DNA from: Reticulascus tulasneorum | Lineage: Eukaryota > Ascomycota > Sordariomycetes > Glomerellales > Reticulascaceae | NCBI GenBank assembly: GCA_001557505.1 | Contig: LSAX01000013.1 | Span: 620,001-684,000 of the forward strand | Direction of reading: 5' to 3' | DNA length: 64,000 bases | In this document: one piece after another, positions 1 to 9,801 of the stretch | Layout: the number at the start of each line of letters is the position of its first letter | Numbering within the stretch: the first letter of the stretch is position 1 | The notes under the pieces: model-generated | Database searches by the model: none | Told to the model about the DNA's origin: nothing | Seen by the model: the letters and a program-made list of their open reading frames with translations, nothing else | Position numbers and translations under genes: made by a program

Positions 1-1256
1 TCGAATATGCGCTGAGCACATCCGTTGAAATCTTCGACAATACCGTGAACACAATGCTGAAAGTCGCCTTTGTATCAGCCTCGGCATCACCAAGAAGGGC
101 TTCGGTTCGAATCGACAGATTGTGTAGTGCGGTTGGGGCGGTCGAGCATAGGATCGAATATAGGCGGTGTTGGTTCAGCGGCGTAGTAGGAATATTGGGC
201 CATAGTGAATCTTCCATGATAGTATTGCCAGAAAAGCAGCTACAGATTGGATGAGTACCGACTGTTGCTTCTTGTGCAGCTGCAGAAGATAAAGCAGCGT
301 TATCCTTTCCAACGATTTTCCCACGCAAGCCGAAAACCGCAACACCGCATGCTCGAAGCACCGAGATCCAAGACGTAGGCCAAGAAGGGGAATAAGAAAA
401 GGCCGACATCTCATTCCTCTCATTGTCGTTATGGTTTGATACCCAAGCGCTGACTCGCCGGAGTATAGCAGAATATGGTATCATGACGATTGAATTTGCC
501 ACGACAAGGTCATAATTCGCCAGACCTTTTGTGTTCTGGAGATAATCTCGAGTTGTCTCCAAGGATCTAGCGTGGTGTGTCTCCCCAGACCTCATCATGT
601 CTCGGATGATATTGACATGGCTCATCTGAGCGCGGCTTGAGATAGCTTCGTCACGGTCGTGCTCCTCAATCATGTGCAAGCAGCGCCACATCGCGGCAAA
701 TGCAATGACTGAATGCATTAATGGCGGTGAACGGAACGCCAAGTTTGGAATTCCTATCTGCCAGAGGTACCAGTCCGAGGGATCTTCGCCCATGCTGCGT
801 GAGGCATGGGAGATATAGTACGCCAGCAGATCCAAGTCTTGGGAGCTGAGCCACGGTTGCAAACTGGTTTCGTCCGACACGTTTTTGGCGCTTTCCATGT
901 GCGAGACGCAATTGGCAGTGTTCTGGTATACCAATGAAGTTGTATCCGAGGCTGTGGTCCAGGCCGACGGGTTATCCATCCACATGGCATCTCGCGTGCG
1001 AGGTGGTGGATATATACATGGGAGCGCAAGTTTGTAGCAGCGACTGCATTGGGGTTTGGCTTCATCACACTATGTGCAATGAGAAATGTGTGAGATCGTT
1101 GTTTCAAGTGTAGATAAAACGGTAAAGGCACCTTCTTACCTTTCTTCTTCGTTGCTTGCACGCTTGACAGCCATTGCGGGACTTCGTGTGTGGCAATCGG
1201 GTTCTAATCTCTTTAGGAATGTCCATGCCACCGCCGTGAAAGGAAGAGTTGCTCAT
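1..1256 (-). CDS. Zn(2)-Cys(6) fungal transcription factor, 3' end outside window
   Basis: Nuclear zinc-cluster regulator, cut by the left window edge. I join exon 1 (1256..1140, 39 codons) to exon 2 (1069..1 and beyond); the 70-nt intron runs from GTAAGA to ATAG. The join restores a perfect zinc cluster at residues 30-57: C30-x2-C33-x6-C40-x6-C47-x2-C50-x6-C57, with the basic stretch KQRRRK and the typical PQCSRC. After it follow about 340 residues of a mostly helical middle region including DLDLLAYYISHASRSM, which fits the C-terminal regulatory region of UPC2-like fungal factors. Start chosen at 1256 (MSNSSFHGG); a second in-frame ATG lies ten codons later. At least 395 residues are in the window. 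Target genes are unknown; the nearest neighbour is a broken MmgE/PrpD gene. Confidence 0.85.
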
Positions 1257-1599
1257 GATTGCTACTTTGTCTAGATGTCACTGCAAATTCGTCTTATCAT
1301 CCAGTGCCGAGGAGACTGATTTTATACATATCCAGCCCGGTGGTAGCGAGATTGCTTGCAGGGGATCCTGCATGTAAGCCTCAGCCCTCGAACAATTTCT
1401 TGGATTCTTCCACATAAGGCGGGCGGGCGTTGCGTGGCGATTCGGCTCCGCCACTTTTCACAGCCAAAGACGCGAATTCCGACTGGAACTGATGTTCGTA
1501 AAACATTCCATTTACCCGCCGTGACTCGCCTGTTGCATGTGTGATGTAGGCACCCAGGAGTAGAATGTTTCAAAACTGTTATTTATATTTCCTGCCTGC
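1257..1599. other. Intergenic, upstream of the zinc-cluster gene
   Basis: No supported gene. It should contain the promoter of the zinc-cluster gene (reads leftward). Short overlapping reading frames on both strands at 1322-1573 have no recognisable family. Confidence 0.5.
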
Positions 1600-2060
1600 T
1601 CAGATACTGAAAACCATCCCTTGCCAACATTGAACTGCGGGCGGAGAGCGGTGATGTCCTAGCACCTCGCGAAATGTCAATACCGCCTCTAGGGTCTTGA
1701 TTTCTCTGTCGCTCACAACTTCAATGCGATCGCAAAGTTCAGCAACCTAGGCATCTGCCATCTTGTCAGCATTATACGCTGCCCAGCCGACTTCTGACCC
1801 ATATAGCCACGTGATAGCAACTTGGTAGTAAATGCTAAATTGCGCATCAACCACGGTCTTGGGATGTCTCTTGTTTGGCGTCGATAGTCCGACGACATTA
1901 TAACATGCCGGGGAGAGCTGAATGTTAATCTGGTCTGGCAGCTTGGAGCTCTTGTGCGCAGCGGCAACACGACCCGTAATCTCAATAGCTGTATGCGTCA
2001 TGTGACAGGCAGGTAGAGCAGACTGATATGATCGGCTCTTCGCATATCCGTCTCCTTCTT
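1600..2060 (-). pseudogene. MmgE/PrpD-family (2-methylcitrate dehydratase / cis-aconitate decarboxylase-like) 3' remnant
   Basis: The minus-strand frame reads the C-terminal part of an MmgE/PrpD protein: LPACHMTHTAIE (family pattern P-x-C-R-x-T-H-x-A-I-D), then VVDAQFSIYYQVAI (family V-x-A-Q-F-S-I-P-Y), then CDRIEVVSDREI near the end. The frame is interrupted by TAG at 1747..1749, directly after the AQFSI block, and resumes in the same frame to a TGA at 1600..1602. No N-terminal two thirds of the family is visible upstream. It is therefore a broken remnant. A CAG-to-TAG change would explain the stop, which is a C-to-T change at CpA, the context favoured by repeat-induced point mutation; that cause is inference. 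Confidence 0.6.
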
Positions 2061-2404
2061 GCTGTTCCGAGAATAGACTTTTATCTTTGCATCATCGGCC
2101 TCGTTTGATGTCGGGCTTCTAAAGCGGGAGAAACACGTAGTTTCGGGTGATTTTGTTCAATCCGCATCTGTTTTATTAGGCAAATTAACCAGATTACCAT
2201 TTAACAAACTATATATATTTTGACGTCTTTTGTTGTTGATCCTGTTTCTGAGCTATAGTCCGATCCGGTACATACTTTCTGGCCACCAGTCATCTCCTTC
2301 AGATAGGCCAATCAGTAAACTCGATAGTCCTTTTAAGTGGCTGGATCTGATGTGAAAATGACGAGCAAACGATCGCCGAAGCCATTCTGATAAGTTCTTC
2401 AAAA

Positions 2405-2515
2405 GTGAGTCGTTGTCGCGTGCATTGAGCACATTGGTTGAAATCCTCGATGTTTTGACAATGCCTCAGAAAAAGCCAGCTTTACGTCGGAATCAGAGTC
2501 TCTTAGTAAAATGTC
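2405..2515 (-). pseudogene. Decayed copy of the zinc-cluster regulator's distal region
   Basis: The minus strand resembles the part of the regulator encoded at 1-103. Around 2400-2430 the words TTTCAACCAATGTGCTCAAT align with TTTCAACGGATGTGCTCAGC of the first gene, and the translation LLRDSDSDVKLAFSEALSK parallels ALLGDAEADTKATFSIVFTV followed by LSK. Frame is lost after LSK by a small indel, and stops follow. This is a relic of a paralogue or of a partial duplication of the same locus. Confidence 0.5.
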
Positions 2516-2640
2516 GACCCTCACCATGCTCATAATAAGTCTGCACACCAGCCATGGCAACCTTCGCGACGGGATTTAACACTTTCTAGACTCTAAATGT
2601 GACGGATTCTGCCAGGGCACATGTCGAAAACGTCTGCAAC

Positions 2641-3350
2641 ATGTATACAATCGATCTACCAGATATTCCAGGCATAACCATCGGTACGCTCCACTTCCTG
2701 CTCTTTAGATTTCGTGCTGACGAGTGTTAGATCCTCCGGCAGCGGCTCGGGCCGACCAAGTAGGTCACTACTCATATAAATCGATCCAGTCCATGGCAAC
2801 CTTTGTCGCCCGTTCCGCCCTCCGAGACGAGATCCTAGAACAAGTGCTGAGACCGCAGCCCGATGACGGCCAGAGAATAAAGGTGGCAGTCGTGTCGGGG
2901 TTTGGCGGTGCTGCAAAGACACAGCTGGTCCTCAGCTACCTGCAGAGGTTTCCGTCAACCAGTAAGGCAATCTTCTGGGTCGATGCATCACAACAGCCGT
3001 CAATCGACCGAGACTTTGTGAACATCTACCATCTACTGTTCAATTCTCGTGTATCCGACAGCCGTGAGGCAATCGACTCGGAAAGGGCAGTGCTCTCCGT
3101 TAAGAGCTGGATCTCTCGCGCGCCGGACGCGGTGTTGTTGGTTCTCGATGATGCTGACGAGGTTGAGAGCCTTGAGGACAAGAACTATGTCGACCTGGAT
3201 CGGCTCATTTCTAGCGCGCTCCATGGACATGTTATCATCACCACTCGCAGTCGCACGGTGTTAAGTCGATCTACGTTCAAAGGCTTCTGCGAGGCCGAGT
3301 GGGACTATACTGGGGCTGTAAGTGACGTTGTGGTTAATGACAGGGTATAG
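2641..3350 (+). CDS. Truncated NB-ARC (STAND NTPase) protein
   Basis: NLR-like nucleotide-binding protein of about 220 residues. Exon 1 is 2641..2683 and exon 2 2731..3350, with a 47-nt intron GTACGC..GTTAG; alternatively translation could start at 2724. Visible NB-ARC parts: FVARSALRDEIL just before the domain, P-loop GFGGAAKT at about residues 71-78 (the family usually has GVGKT, here AAKT), kinase-2 LLVLDDADE and RNBS-B VIITTRSRT. The protein stops about 35 residues later, before the ARC2/winged-helix part, and no TPR or ankyrin repeats follow. No N-terminal effector domain is visible. Fungal NB-ARC proteins usually run far longer, so this is a truncated or dying gene, or an isolated NTPase module. 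Confidence 0.6.
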
Positions 3351-3730
3351 GTGACGTATCAGAAGGGTGAGTGGGATTTATCACATTGGGTGGAACTCAG
3401 AGGAGGCAATAATCAGCGTGAGAAGAAGAGCCATGTGAAGGATATCTATTATAACCCCCTGTAGGCGCCCTGTACTAAAGCCTGACTGGCTGACGACTGA
3501 AGTGGATTGAGTCCTAGCTGGCGGGTCTGGACCTATTATAGCTTCTGTTCGTTTTTAACGTGACGCCGATGGTGGCTATAAGTGGTGGTATGGATCAGGA
3601 CCTGGGGTTTGCACCGCCTAAAGTAGCGCTGATAACCACTGGATTTGGCGGTATAAACTGTAATACTCAGCTTTATTATATAATATTAAAACCTAATCTC
3701 ATTAGAAGTCATGAGGTAGCCTCCAATATC
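3351..3730. other. Gene-free stretch with imperfect inverted repeat
   Basis: AT-rich tract at about 3655-3700. The words GTTTGCACCGCC near 3607 and GGCGGTATAAAC near 3647 form an imperfect inverted repeat that could be a solo transposon end. No coding capacity recognised. Confidence 0.35.
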
Positions 3731-4273
3731 TCAACTTTCACTTTGTTCTCTTTCCAGCTGCTCGATCCTCTCTTGAACACTAATTAGTTCGAGCTCCATC
3801 TCATCTGTCCTCAATCCCCTTGATCTGCTCTCGCACAGATCGTGCAACCTCTGAATTAGATTCTCCATCTCAGTGAGTTGACGTGAGGCGATGGGATTAT
3901 CGGCTTCGTACGCCGGAGGCGGATCTGACTCTCCTGTACCCGTCCGAACTGGCCTCCTTAGCCCAGTTGTTCTGCCGGTGGTAGTCGGAACTAGTTCCGT
4001 GCTTAGGGGCTCAAATCTTGAGGATGGCCATCGGTCCTGATTCTGATCCTGAGGGGCCGCCTTGCTTTGGCCACAGCAGTACAGGGAGATTATGATCATG
4101 AGAAATAGTCCGAAAAGCAGGGGACCGACCAGCCATATATATGAGCCGCCTGAACTACCGCTGTCTCGAGGGTCGAGGATCTGGGCGGGCATGCGCGTCA
4201 GATTGCTTGAGCGTCGGACCAGATGTGAGATTCGCTCCAAACGTTGACGGTTTCCTTGCGTAGGGAGTAACAT
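3731..4273 (-). CDS. Small single-pass membrane protein with PPxY motif
   Basis: Intronless 180-residue frame; family not recognised. It has a charged N-terminus, one transmembrane helix at about residues 45-67 (YIWLVGPLLFGLFLMIIISL) followed by CC (possible palmitoylation), then a polar cytoplasmic tail. The tail carries DPPPAYE at about 117-123, a PPxY motif of the kind bound by WW domains of Rsp5/Nedd4 ubiquitin ligases, and a C-terminal heptad-like acidic helix (about 130-178) that may form a coiled coil. Topology and motif suggest a membrane adaptor or ubiquitin-controlled cargo, but that is inference. Start taken at the first ATG. Confidence 0.55.
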   Translation of the reverse strand: MLLPTQGNRQRLERISHLVRRSSNLTRMPAQILDPRDSGSSGGSYIWLVGPLLFGLFLMIIISLYCCGQSKAAPQDQNQDRWPSSRFEPLSTELVPTTTGRTTGLRRPVRTGTGESDPPPAYEADNPIASRQLTEMENLIQRLHDLCESRSRGLRTDEMELELISVQERIEQLEREQSES

Positions 4274-4863
4274 TTTCCTGGTTCGGTTGCTATGTCATGG
4301 ATAGCAGGCTAATGGTACGCATAAATGAGTGTTTGTGTTGATGACGATAGCGAGGATATTGTGTCATGGAAATCAGCATTGCCCCGTAAGTCATGGTGCC
4401 ACGGTGATGGTATGACGTCCGCCAACTCTGAGACAGGCAAATAAAGACACATACACATGCAATGCCCAGTCTCAGCAGTTGAGCCTGCGATCATGGTATC
4501 TTTATACACGCCACAGTCGCGGCCGGAAGATGGCTTAGCAAGGCTATGGGCCGCGTTGGGCGCTGGTTTTTTATCCGCCCATATTACCCTACTTTGTTGG
4601 TTTGACATCTCATGTCATTTTCTTGGCAGGGCAGATTGGTTTCTACACCTTCGATCACCTGGCAATTAATGCGGCTACACAAGGCATAATGTACGTATCA
4701 CCAGGCTTGAGTTGGGTCTATCACGTGCTACCACTCATTGCCGACGGCAGAGCTTCATTCACGATTCACGTTACTCCGGGTTTCGAGTTGCTATATCTCA
4801 CTCAACTGCTATCTACATGTACAAGTCTTACTCAATGGGTTCCTAGCTCGTCAATATCACAAC
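4274..4863. other. Intergenic, no gene seen
   Basis: Lies between the start of the PPxY protein and the stop of the peptidase (both on the minus strand). Reading frames at 4309-4931 are short and low in coding character. Confidence 0.45.
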
Positions 4864-6888
4864 CTATGACCTCGGAAGCAGTTTCGGATTCCAAGTCGCA
4901 AGCTCCTGGATATGCTCTTGCCACAGTTTGACGGGATCCATCATCTCGGCTGCAGCAGCAGAAGTATCATTTTGCTTGACCCCGTAAAGATAAGGCTTCT
5001 CATCCGCATAGCACGCAGTCTCTTGATCATCCGGTAGCTCGCCATGCAGAATAAAAGCTTTCGCAATCGAATCAGTGCAGTTGGACGCATCTCTGGATGA
5101 ATGCCCGTACCCATGGTGGGCAATCAGCCTTGCATTCCGTCCCATTTCATTCAAAAGGCGCCTCCCATTCCGCAGCGGCGTCGCGGGGTCATATGTCTCG
5201 GCAATCAGCAGGACTGGGTGCTTAAGCGTATGGTTCAAGTCGCCACGGTATACCTCTGCGGGTTCAGGCCAGTAGGTTGAAAAGTGGCGACAGGGAAAGA
5301 CGTCCAAGAACCGAGAATTGCCTGCGATCCAGGATTTGGCTGTCATGTTCGCCCAAAGGGAGTCCCACCATGGAAGCGGCTCAGGTGGAGCGTCGTATGA
5401 GTCGGCACAGATGACCAGTATGCCGAGCTCATCGGAGGAAGGTTTGGGCGACGGAAGTGATGGTAGGCTTGGGTCGTACTCCCACGCTGATTTATCGAGG
5501 AAGATGGTGGCCAGTGTTGAGTTGCCTTCCTCGAGCTCGTATAGCATTTGTGCGAGAGCTGGCCAGCTGGCGGCGTTGTACAATGACCCGTAGATAGCGG
5601 CAACGAGTCCTGAATATGTGACAAGGGAAGGACCGCTTGATTCTGTGTAACCTGGAATGGGCCGGGTTCTGAGTGACGTAACCAGAGTCAACATGCGATC
5701 TTCCAGCTCCTGGAGAGAAACGGGCTTGTCGTGCCTCGGTTTTGCAAGTGCGCAATACTGTGGTCCGGCATGGAGACATTCGCCCAGAAACCCGTCATGG
5801 AAAGCATTCGTGACATTGTCAAGTGCTGTCCAACCAAACCCACCTAGTAGCCGGTGATCCCTCACGAACTCAGTCCCGTCCAGAATCACACGTCCTACGC
5901 TGCCGGGGAACATATTGGCATAGGTCTGGCCAATCCCCGTGCCGTAGCTAACGAGATATCCAGTCAACTCGTCCTCATGCAAAGCTTTCCGGATCTCCTC
6001 CATATCGCGTGCTACAAAGGCAGTACTAACGAACCTAGCCAGATCGCCATGCCTCTCCCAGCATGCGCGGAAAGTAGCATTACTCATAGCATCAGCAAGC
6101 TCGAGCTGCGCCGTAGGTGAGGCGGATACTTCGCGGTACTGTCCGGTAAGGAGGGACCAGCGATCACGGTCGGCATCATAAGGAAAGCATGCCACGGCAG
6201 GAAGGGATGCATTGACGCCTCGCGGGTCCCATCCCAGGACGTCAAATGTGCTATCGCTGAAACGCTTGGTGATAAGTTCCGCCGCGCGAAATACATAACT
6301 GTTTCCGCTGCCACCGGGACCACCAGGCTCGATAACCAAAGTGCGCTTGCTCTTGGCGCCAGCAGATGAATCGCCATTTAGGTTGGCTGGTGCAAGGCCA
6401 GAGACCTGGAGCTTCGTCACAGCGAGTCGGACGATGCGGAGGTCGGATTTGTTAGTGTAGTCGAGGGGGGCGTCTATGAATCCGCAAAGATATATACCGT
6501 GGCCGGAGTACGGGTCGTCATGTTTGGCGTTCTTAGTCAGTGTGGCGTTACTCCAAATCCAGTGCGCCGGATTTGGATCGAAGAGCTCAGCCCAGGTGGC
6601 TTCCGGGTCGGGGTCATCGAGAGGCGGCGGGAGGCTCATATTGGTGCATGGAAGAAACCCGAATGGATCATCGGGTTTTGGGAAATGACCGTAGGGAGAT
6701 CCGTTCTGTAGGATGTGTCCTGTCGCGCCACGATGGCATGTGGAGAAGTTGAAGTCCGCATGGTGGTTGTAAAAGGCACCCAGGCCGATCAAGCTGATCA
6801 AGCTGACGACGCACGCAGATTTGTTGGTCCATGAGCGAGGCCGCGCCTGTGGCCTCCCTGTTCTCGAAAACGAATTCTGCTCCTTCAT
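4864..6888 (-). CDS. TAP-like alpha/beta-hydrolase peptidase, membrane-anchored or secreted
   Basis: Intronless 674-residue protein of the tripeptidyl-aminopeptidase-like branch of the alpha/beta hydrolases (peptidase S33 type). An N-terminal hydrophobic segment (about residues 25-40) is a signal anchor or signal peptide; several N-x-S/T sites and many cysteines fit an extracellular enzyme. Oxyanion region EPGGPGGSGNSYVF at about 187-200, nucleophile Ser314 in YLVSYGTGIGQTYANMFPG, catalytic Asp567 in ETYDPATPLR and His596 in HHGYGH. The residue two before Ser is Val rather than the usual Gly. The C-terminal block from about 560 is the TAP-like domain. It probably trims peptides or amides outside the cell. 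Substrate unknown. Confidence 0.8.
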   Translation of the reverse strand: MKEQNSFSRTGRPQARPRSWTNKSACVVSLISLIGLGAFYNHHADFNFSTCHRGATGHILQNGSPYGHFPKPDDPFGFLPCTNMSLPPPLDDPDPEATWAELFDPNPAHWIWSNATLTKNAKHDDPYSGHGIYLCGFIDAPLDYTNKSDLRIVRLAVTKLQVSGLAPANLNGDSSAGAKSKRTLVIEPGGPGGSGNSYVFRAAELITKRFSDSTFDVLGWDPRGVNASLPAVACFPYDADRDRWSLLTGQYREVSASPTAQLELADAMSNATFRACWERHGDLARFVSTAFVARDMEEIRKALHEDELTGYLVSYGTGIGQTYANMFPGSVGRVILDGTEFVRDHRLLGGFGWTALDNVTNAFHDGFLGECLHAGPQYCALAKPRHDKPVSLQELEDRMLTLVTSLRTRPIPGYTESSGPSLVTYSGLVAAIYGSLYNAASWPALAQMLYELEEGNSTLATIFLDKSAWEYDPSLPSLPSPKPSSDELGILVICADSYDAPPEPLPWWDSLWANMTAKSWIAGNSRFLDVFPCRHFSTYWPEPAEVYRGDLNHTLKHPVLLIAETYDPATPLRNGRRLLNEMGRNARLIAHHGYGHSSRDASNCTDSIAKAFILHGELPDDQETACYADEKPYLYGVKQNDTSAAAAEMMDPVKLWQEHIQELATWNPKLLPRS

Positions 6889-7552
6889 TGCCTCAATTGA
6901 AATATCAGCCCGGGTATGTGATACACTTCGTGTGTGGAAGAAATCGCCAAGAAATGGTGAGGTTTGCGACTGAAGGATTTTGGCAGCCTGGGCAGATGGC
7001 CCGAGCGTTGTTGGTCACGAATGTGGAGATCGCGTCATGATGGGGTTATGGATGGCATGGGTTGGATGCCGCGTAATTCTCCGACTGCTGGCTTGCAAGT
7101 CTCGGAATTTCCCTTCGCGATCATCCCCGTGGCCGAATAAAGATATCTAATTCATCGACCTTTGTGTCAAATTTATATCCAAATGAAACCGCGCTCACCA
7201 CATAGCTCTTTGCAGGTCTGCGTATTTTTCTCGGAATGAGGAACTGGTGTGCGGTCGACAGCTTCTCTGCTTACTGTCACTGCGAATTTTGTGATCGGAG
7301 AAATGCGGTAACTATGGATTATCAATGACTTATTCGAAGACTGCGGAATGCGTTTGAGTGTTCATGTCAATATGGAACTGATGGGTATAATTTGCCTCAT
7401 TGATCGTTGCAGGTAAAACCCGACTGTACGCTTGCTTGGATAGCATTGCTTCTAAACATAGTCATTACTTCGTGTTGGTGTGCTTAACAAATGCAACCAA
7501 GTTATTTAAGATACAAGCTCCGAAATAAATACAGAATTCAATCGCATGCCCC
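6889..7552. other. Intergenic, promoter of the peptidase
   Basis: About 660 nt between the peptidase start and the stop of the fusion enzyme. No gene recognised; AT-rich around 7140-7190 and 7500-7550. Confidence 0.5.
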
Positions 7553-9801
7553 TTAGTTCATCTTGCTCTGTGCTTTAACTGTCTCCTCGAACACACCCGC
7601 AACGTCGAGTATCTTCGCATCAAAGCCACTGCCACCTAGGACTGTAATTCCAAATGGAAGAAGAGTCCCCTTGCTGTCGGTGTACGTGCCAGCCGGAACA
7701 TTGACACCGCAGAGGTCAACAACGTTCCCGCAATGTGTAAAGGTCCCCAGTCTCGAGTTTAACGCGATTGGGTCTGCGTTCATCTCTTCAATGGTTGGGT
7801 GGCAGACTGTCGTGGGCACAATCAACACATCGATACCGCCGTTCAGGGTGTCAAAGGTCTGTTGCGCAAGCCGGGTCAACTGAATCTGAAGAGCTTGGTC
7901 TCGGAACACGTCGTATGCAGACGGCACAGTAGCAAAAGCCTTAGAAAAGAGCTCGCGGATGACGGGATGAAGCTCGTCCATCTTGGACTCCATGAACTCC
8001 TGGCCAATGCATGTGATGCGCTCATGGAGGAGCGCCCCATTGTAAAGAAGATCGCCAGCTCGCTCAAAGATGGAATAGTCAACTTCCACCAGTCGACCAC
8101 CGCAGGTCTGGAGTAGCTGCACCGCTTGGGAGAAGCAGGTGCGGTATGCAGATGTACATACTTCCAGTGCCGAGGGTGGCGGGATAGCGAAAGTGAACCC
8201 GCCCAGTTGTGGTCCTCGGAGATCAACCTTCCACGTCGGTAAAGTATGCGGAAGTTTGGAGTATGGGTCGTTCCTGTCGTGTTGGGCAATAATTTTCCAC
8301 ACAGATCTTGCCTCAGAGACGGTTGGTGCCATGACTGTGATTGTATCCAACGTCTTGCAGGCAGGGACCAGCCCTTTGGCAGAGACTGTACCTTTGGTTG
8401 GCTTGAACCCTGCGACGCCATTGTAGGCTGCCGGAACGCGACCACTGCCTGCAGTGTCTGTCGCTAGGGAGAACGAGACCAGTCCAGCCCCAACAGCGAC
8501 GGCGCCACCAGACGTCGATCCTCCAGAGATGTAGTCCTTGCTGAAGATGCTATGTGGCACACCATACGGAGATCGACAGCCTGATAAGCCTGTGGCGAGT
8601 TGATCGAGGTTTGTTTTGCCAATGTACAATCCTCCCGCGTCGAGAACGTATTGGACGGCGATGGCATTGGCCGTCGGCGTGTAGGCATACGAAGGGCATG
8701 CAGCCGTGGTCTGGATTCCTGCAACGTCGATCGTGTCTTTGACCCCGAAGGGGAGACCGAATAGAGGGGGTAGTGGCTTTCCGGCATACTTGGCGGAGAG
8801 GGCCTTTGCAGCCTCGAGGCATTGCTCTCGGGTTTGCAGGGATATCCAGACTGCAGAATCCGTTTTCTGATAAGCTTCAATTCGATCAAAGGTCAAATTA
8901 ACGATTTCAGCAGGTGTCATGGTTCCGTTGAGGTAGAGCGACCGAAGGTCTGTCATGGATGGCAACTCGGCTCCTGCGGCGAGAGCGGAAGGGCGAGAGG
9001 AGGCTAGCAGCGCCAGGGGCTCTTGTGTAGCCCCGAGAAAATCTGCACTATTCGCGACAAAGCCGAACAAGCCATCCTGAGCGGAGACGATGTCCAGTGA
9101 AGTGGTTACTTGTTGAGAGTCAAACCCTTGAGTGCAATCATCCAATACGCAGCATTCATAACCCCTATCGCTACACTCCCGAAGCGTTGATGTGACGCAG
9201 CATCTACGCCAGTTAGAGACACAAGCCAAACAACGGATTCCCGGGGTGGGACATACTCAGTTGTTACTCCAGTGAAGAGCAAGTGCGTTATGCCCCGTGC
9301 GAGCAGCACGCGATGGATGTTAGTGCCCCAGAAACTGCCTTTGCCAGGCTTGTCAATCACTACCTCGGTGGGCCAGGGTGTCAGCTCGTCAATAATATCG
9401 TGCCCGTACTCGCCCCGAACGAGAAGCCGACCCATGGGGCCTTGGTCCCCAATGCCCATAAAGTGGTGGCCATTCGGGTTACTGATCTGGCGCAGCTTCT
9501 TGGCTGCTGGCAGGTCCGCTAGGTCTGGCTGGTGACCTTCTCGAGTATGAATGACATGTCCCCCGACGGCGCGAAAGACATCGAGAACTTTCTTGACCGC
9601 CGGCACAATTGACCTAGCTTTTGCGAAGACGTCGGCATCACCGCACTGGATAGAGCCAAATCCGCCTGGGTCGACGAAGTCGCGTTGAATGTCGATGATG
9701 ACGAGTGCCGTAGTCGCGAGGGGGAAACTGAATGCGTACGGCCTCGCGTTTGGCAAAGACAAGGTCGGTGTGGAGCTAGACGGAATATCGTTGGGTGTCA
9801 T
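7553..9801 (-). CDS. Isochorismatase-amidase fusion: putative biuret hydrolase / allophanate hydrolase
   Basis: Two exons, 9801..9257 and 9203..7553, joined over a 53-nt intron (GTATGT..CTAAC..GTAG), give 731 residues. The intron sits exactly before the first domain's catalytic cysteine. N-terminal domain (1-230) is a cysteine hydrolase of the isochorismatase fold: Asp37 (LVIIDIQRDF), Lys151 (VIDKPGKGSFWGT), Cys184 (GVTTECCVTSTLRE). C-terminal domain (about 250-731) is an amidase-signature enzyme: Lys337 (FGVKDTIDVAG), cis-Ser413 (GGSTSGGA), nucleophile Ser435 (DTAGSGRVPAAYN). The stretch KPTKGTVSAKGLVPACKTLD is characteristic of allophanate hydrolases. The extra C-terminal domain of AtzF/DUR1,2 is absent. 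Expected chemistry, by inference: biuret to allophanate plus ammonia, then allophanate to ammonia and CO2. A ureidoacrylate-type substrate is the main alternative. Divergent from an NCS1 permease. Confidence 0.85.

Noticed and set aside
754..1161. 135-codon minus-strand frame
   Set aside because: It runs through the intron of the zinc-cluster gene and out of frame with the zinc motif; the spliced model explains the sequence better.
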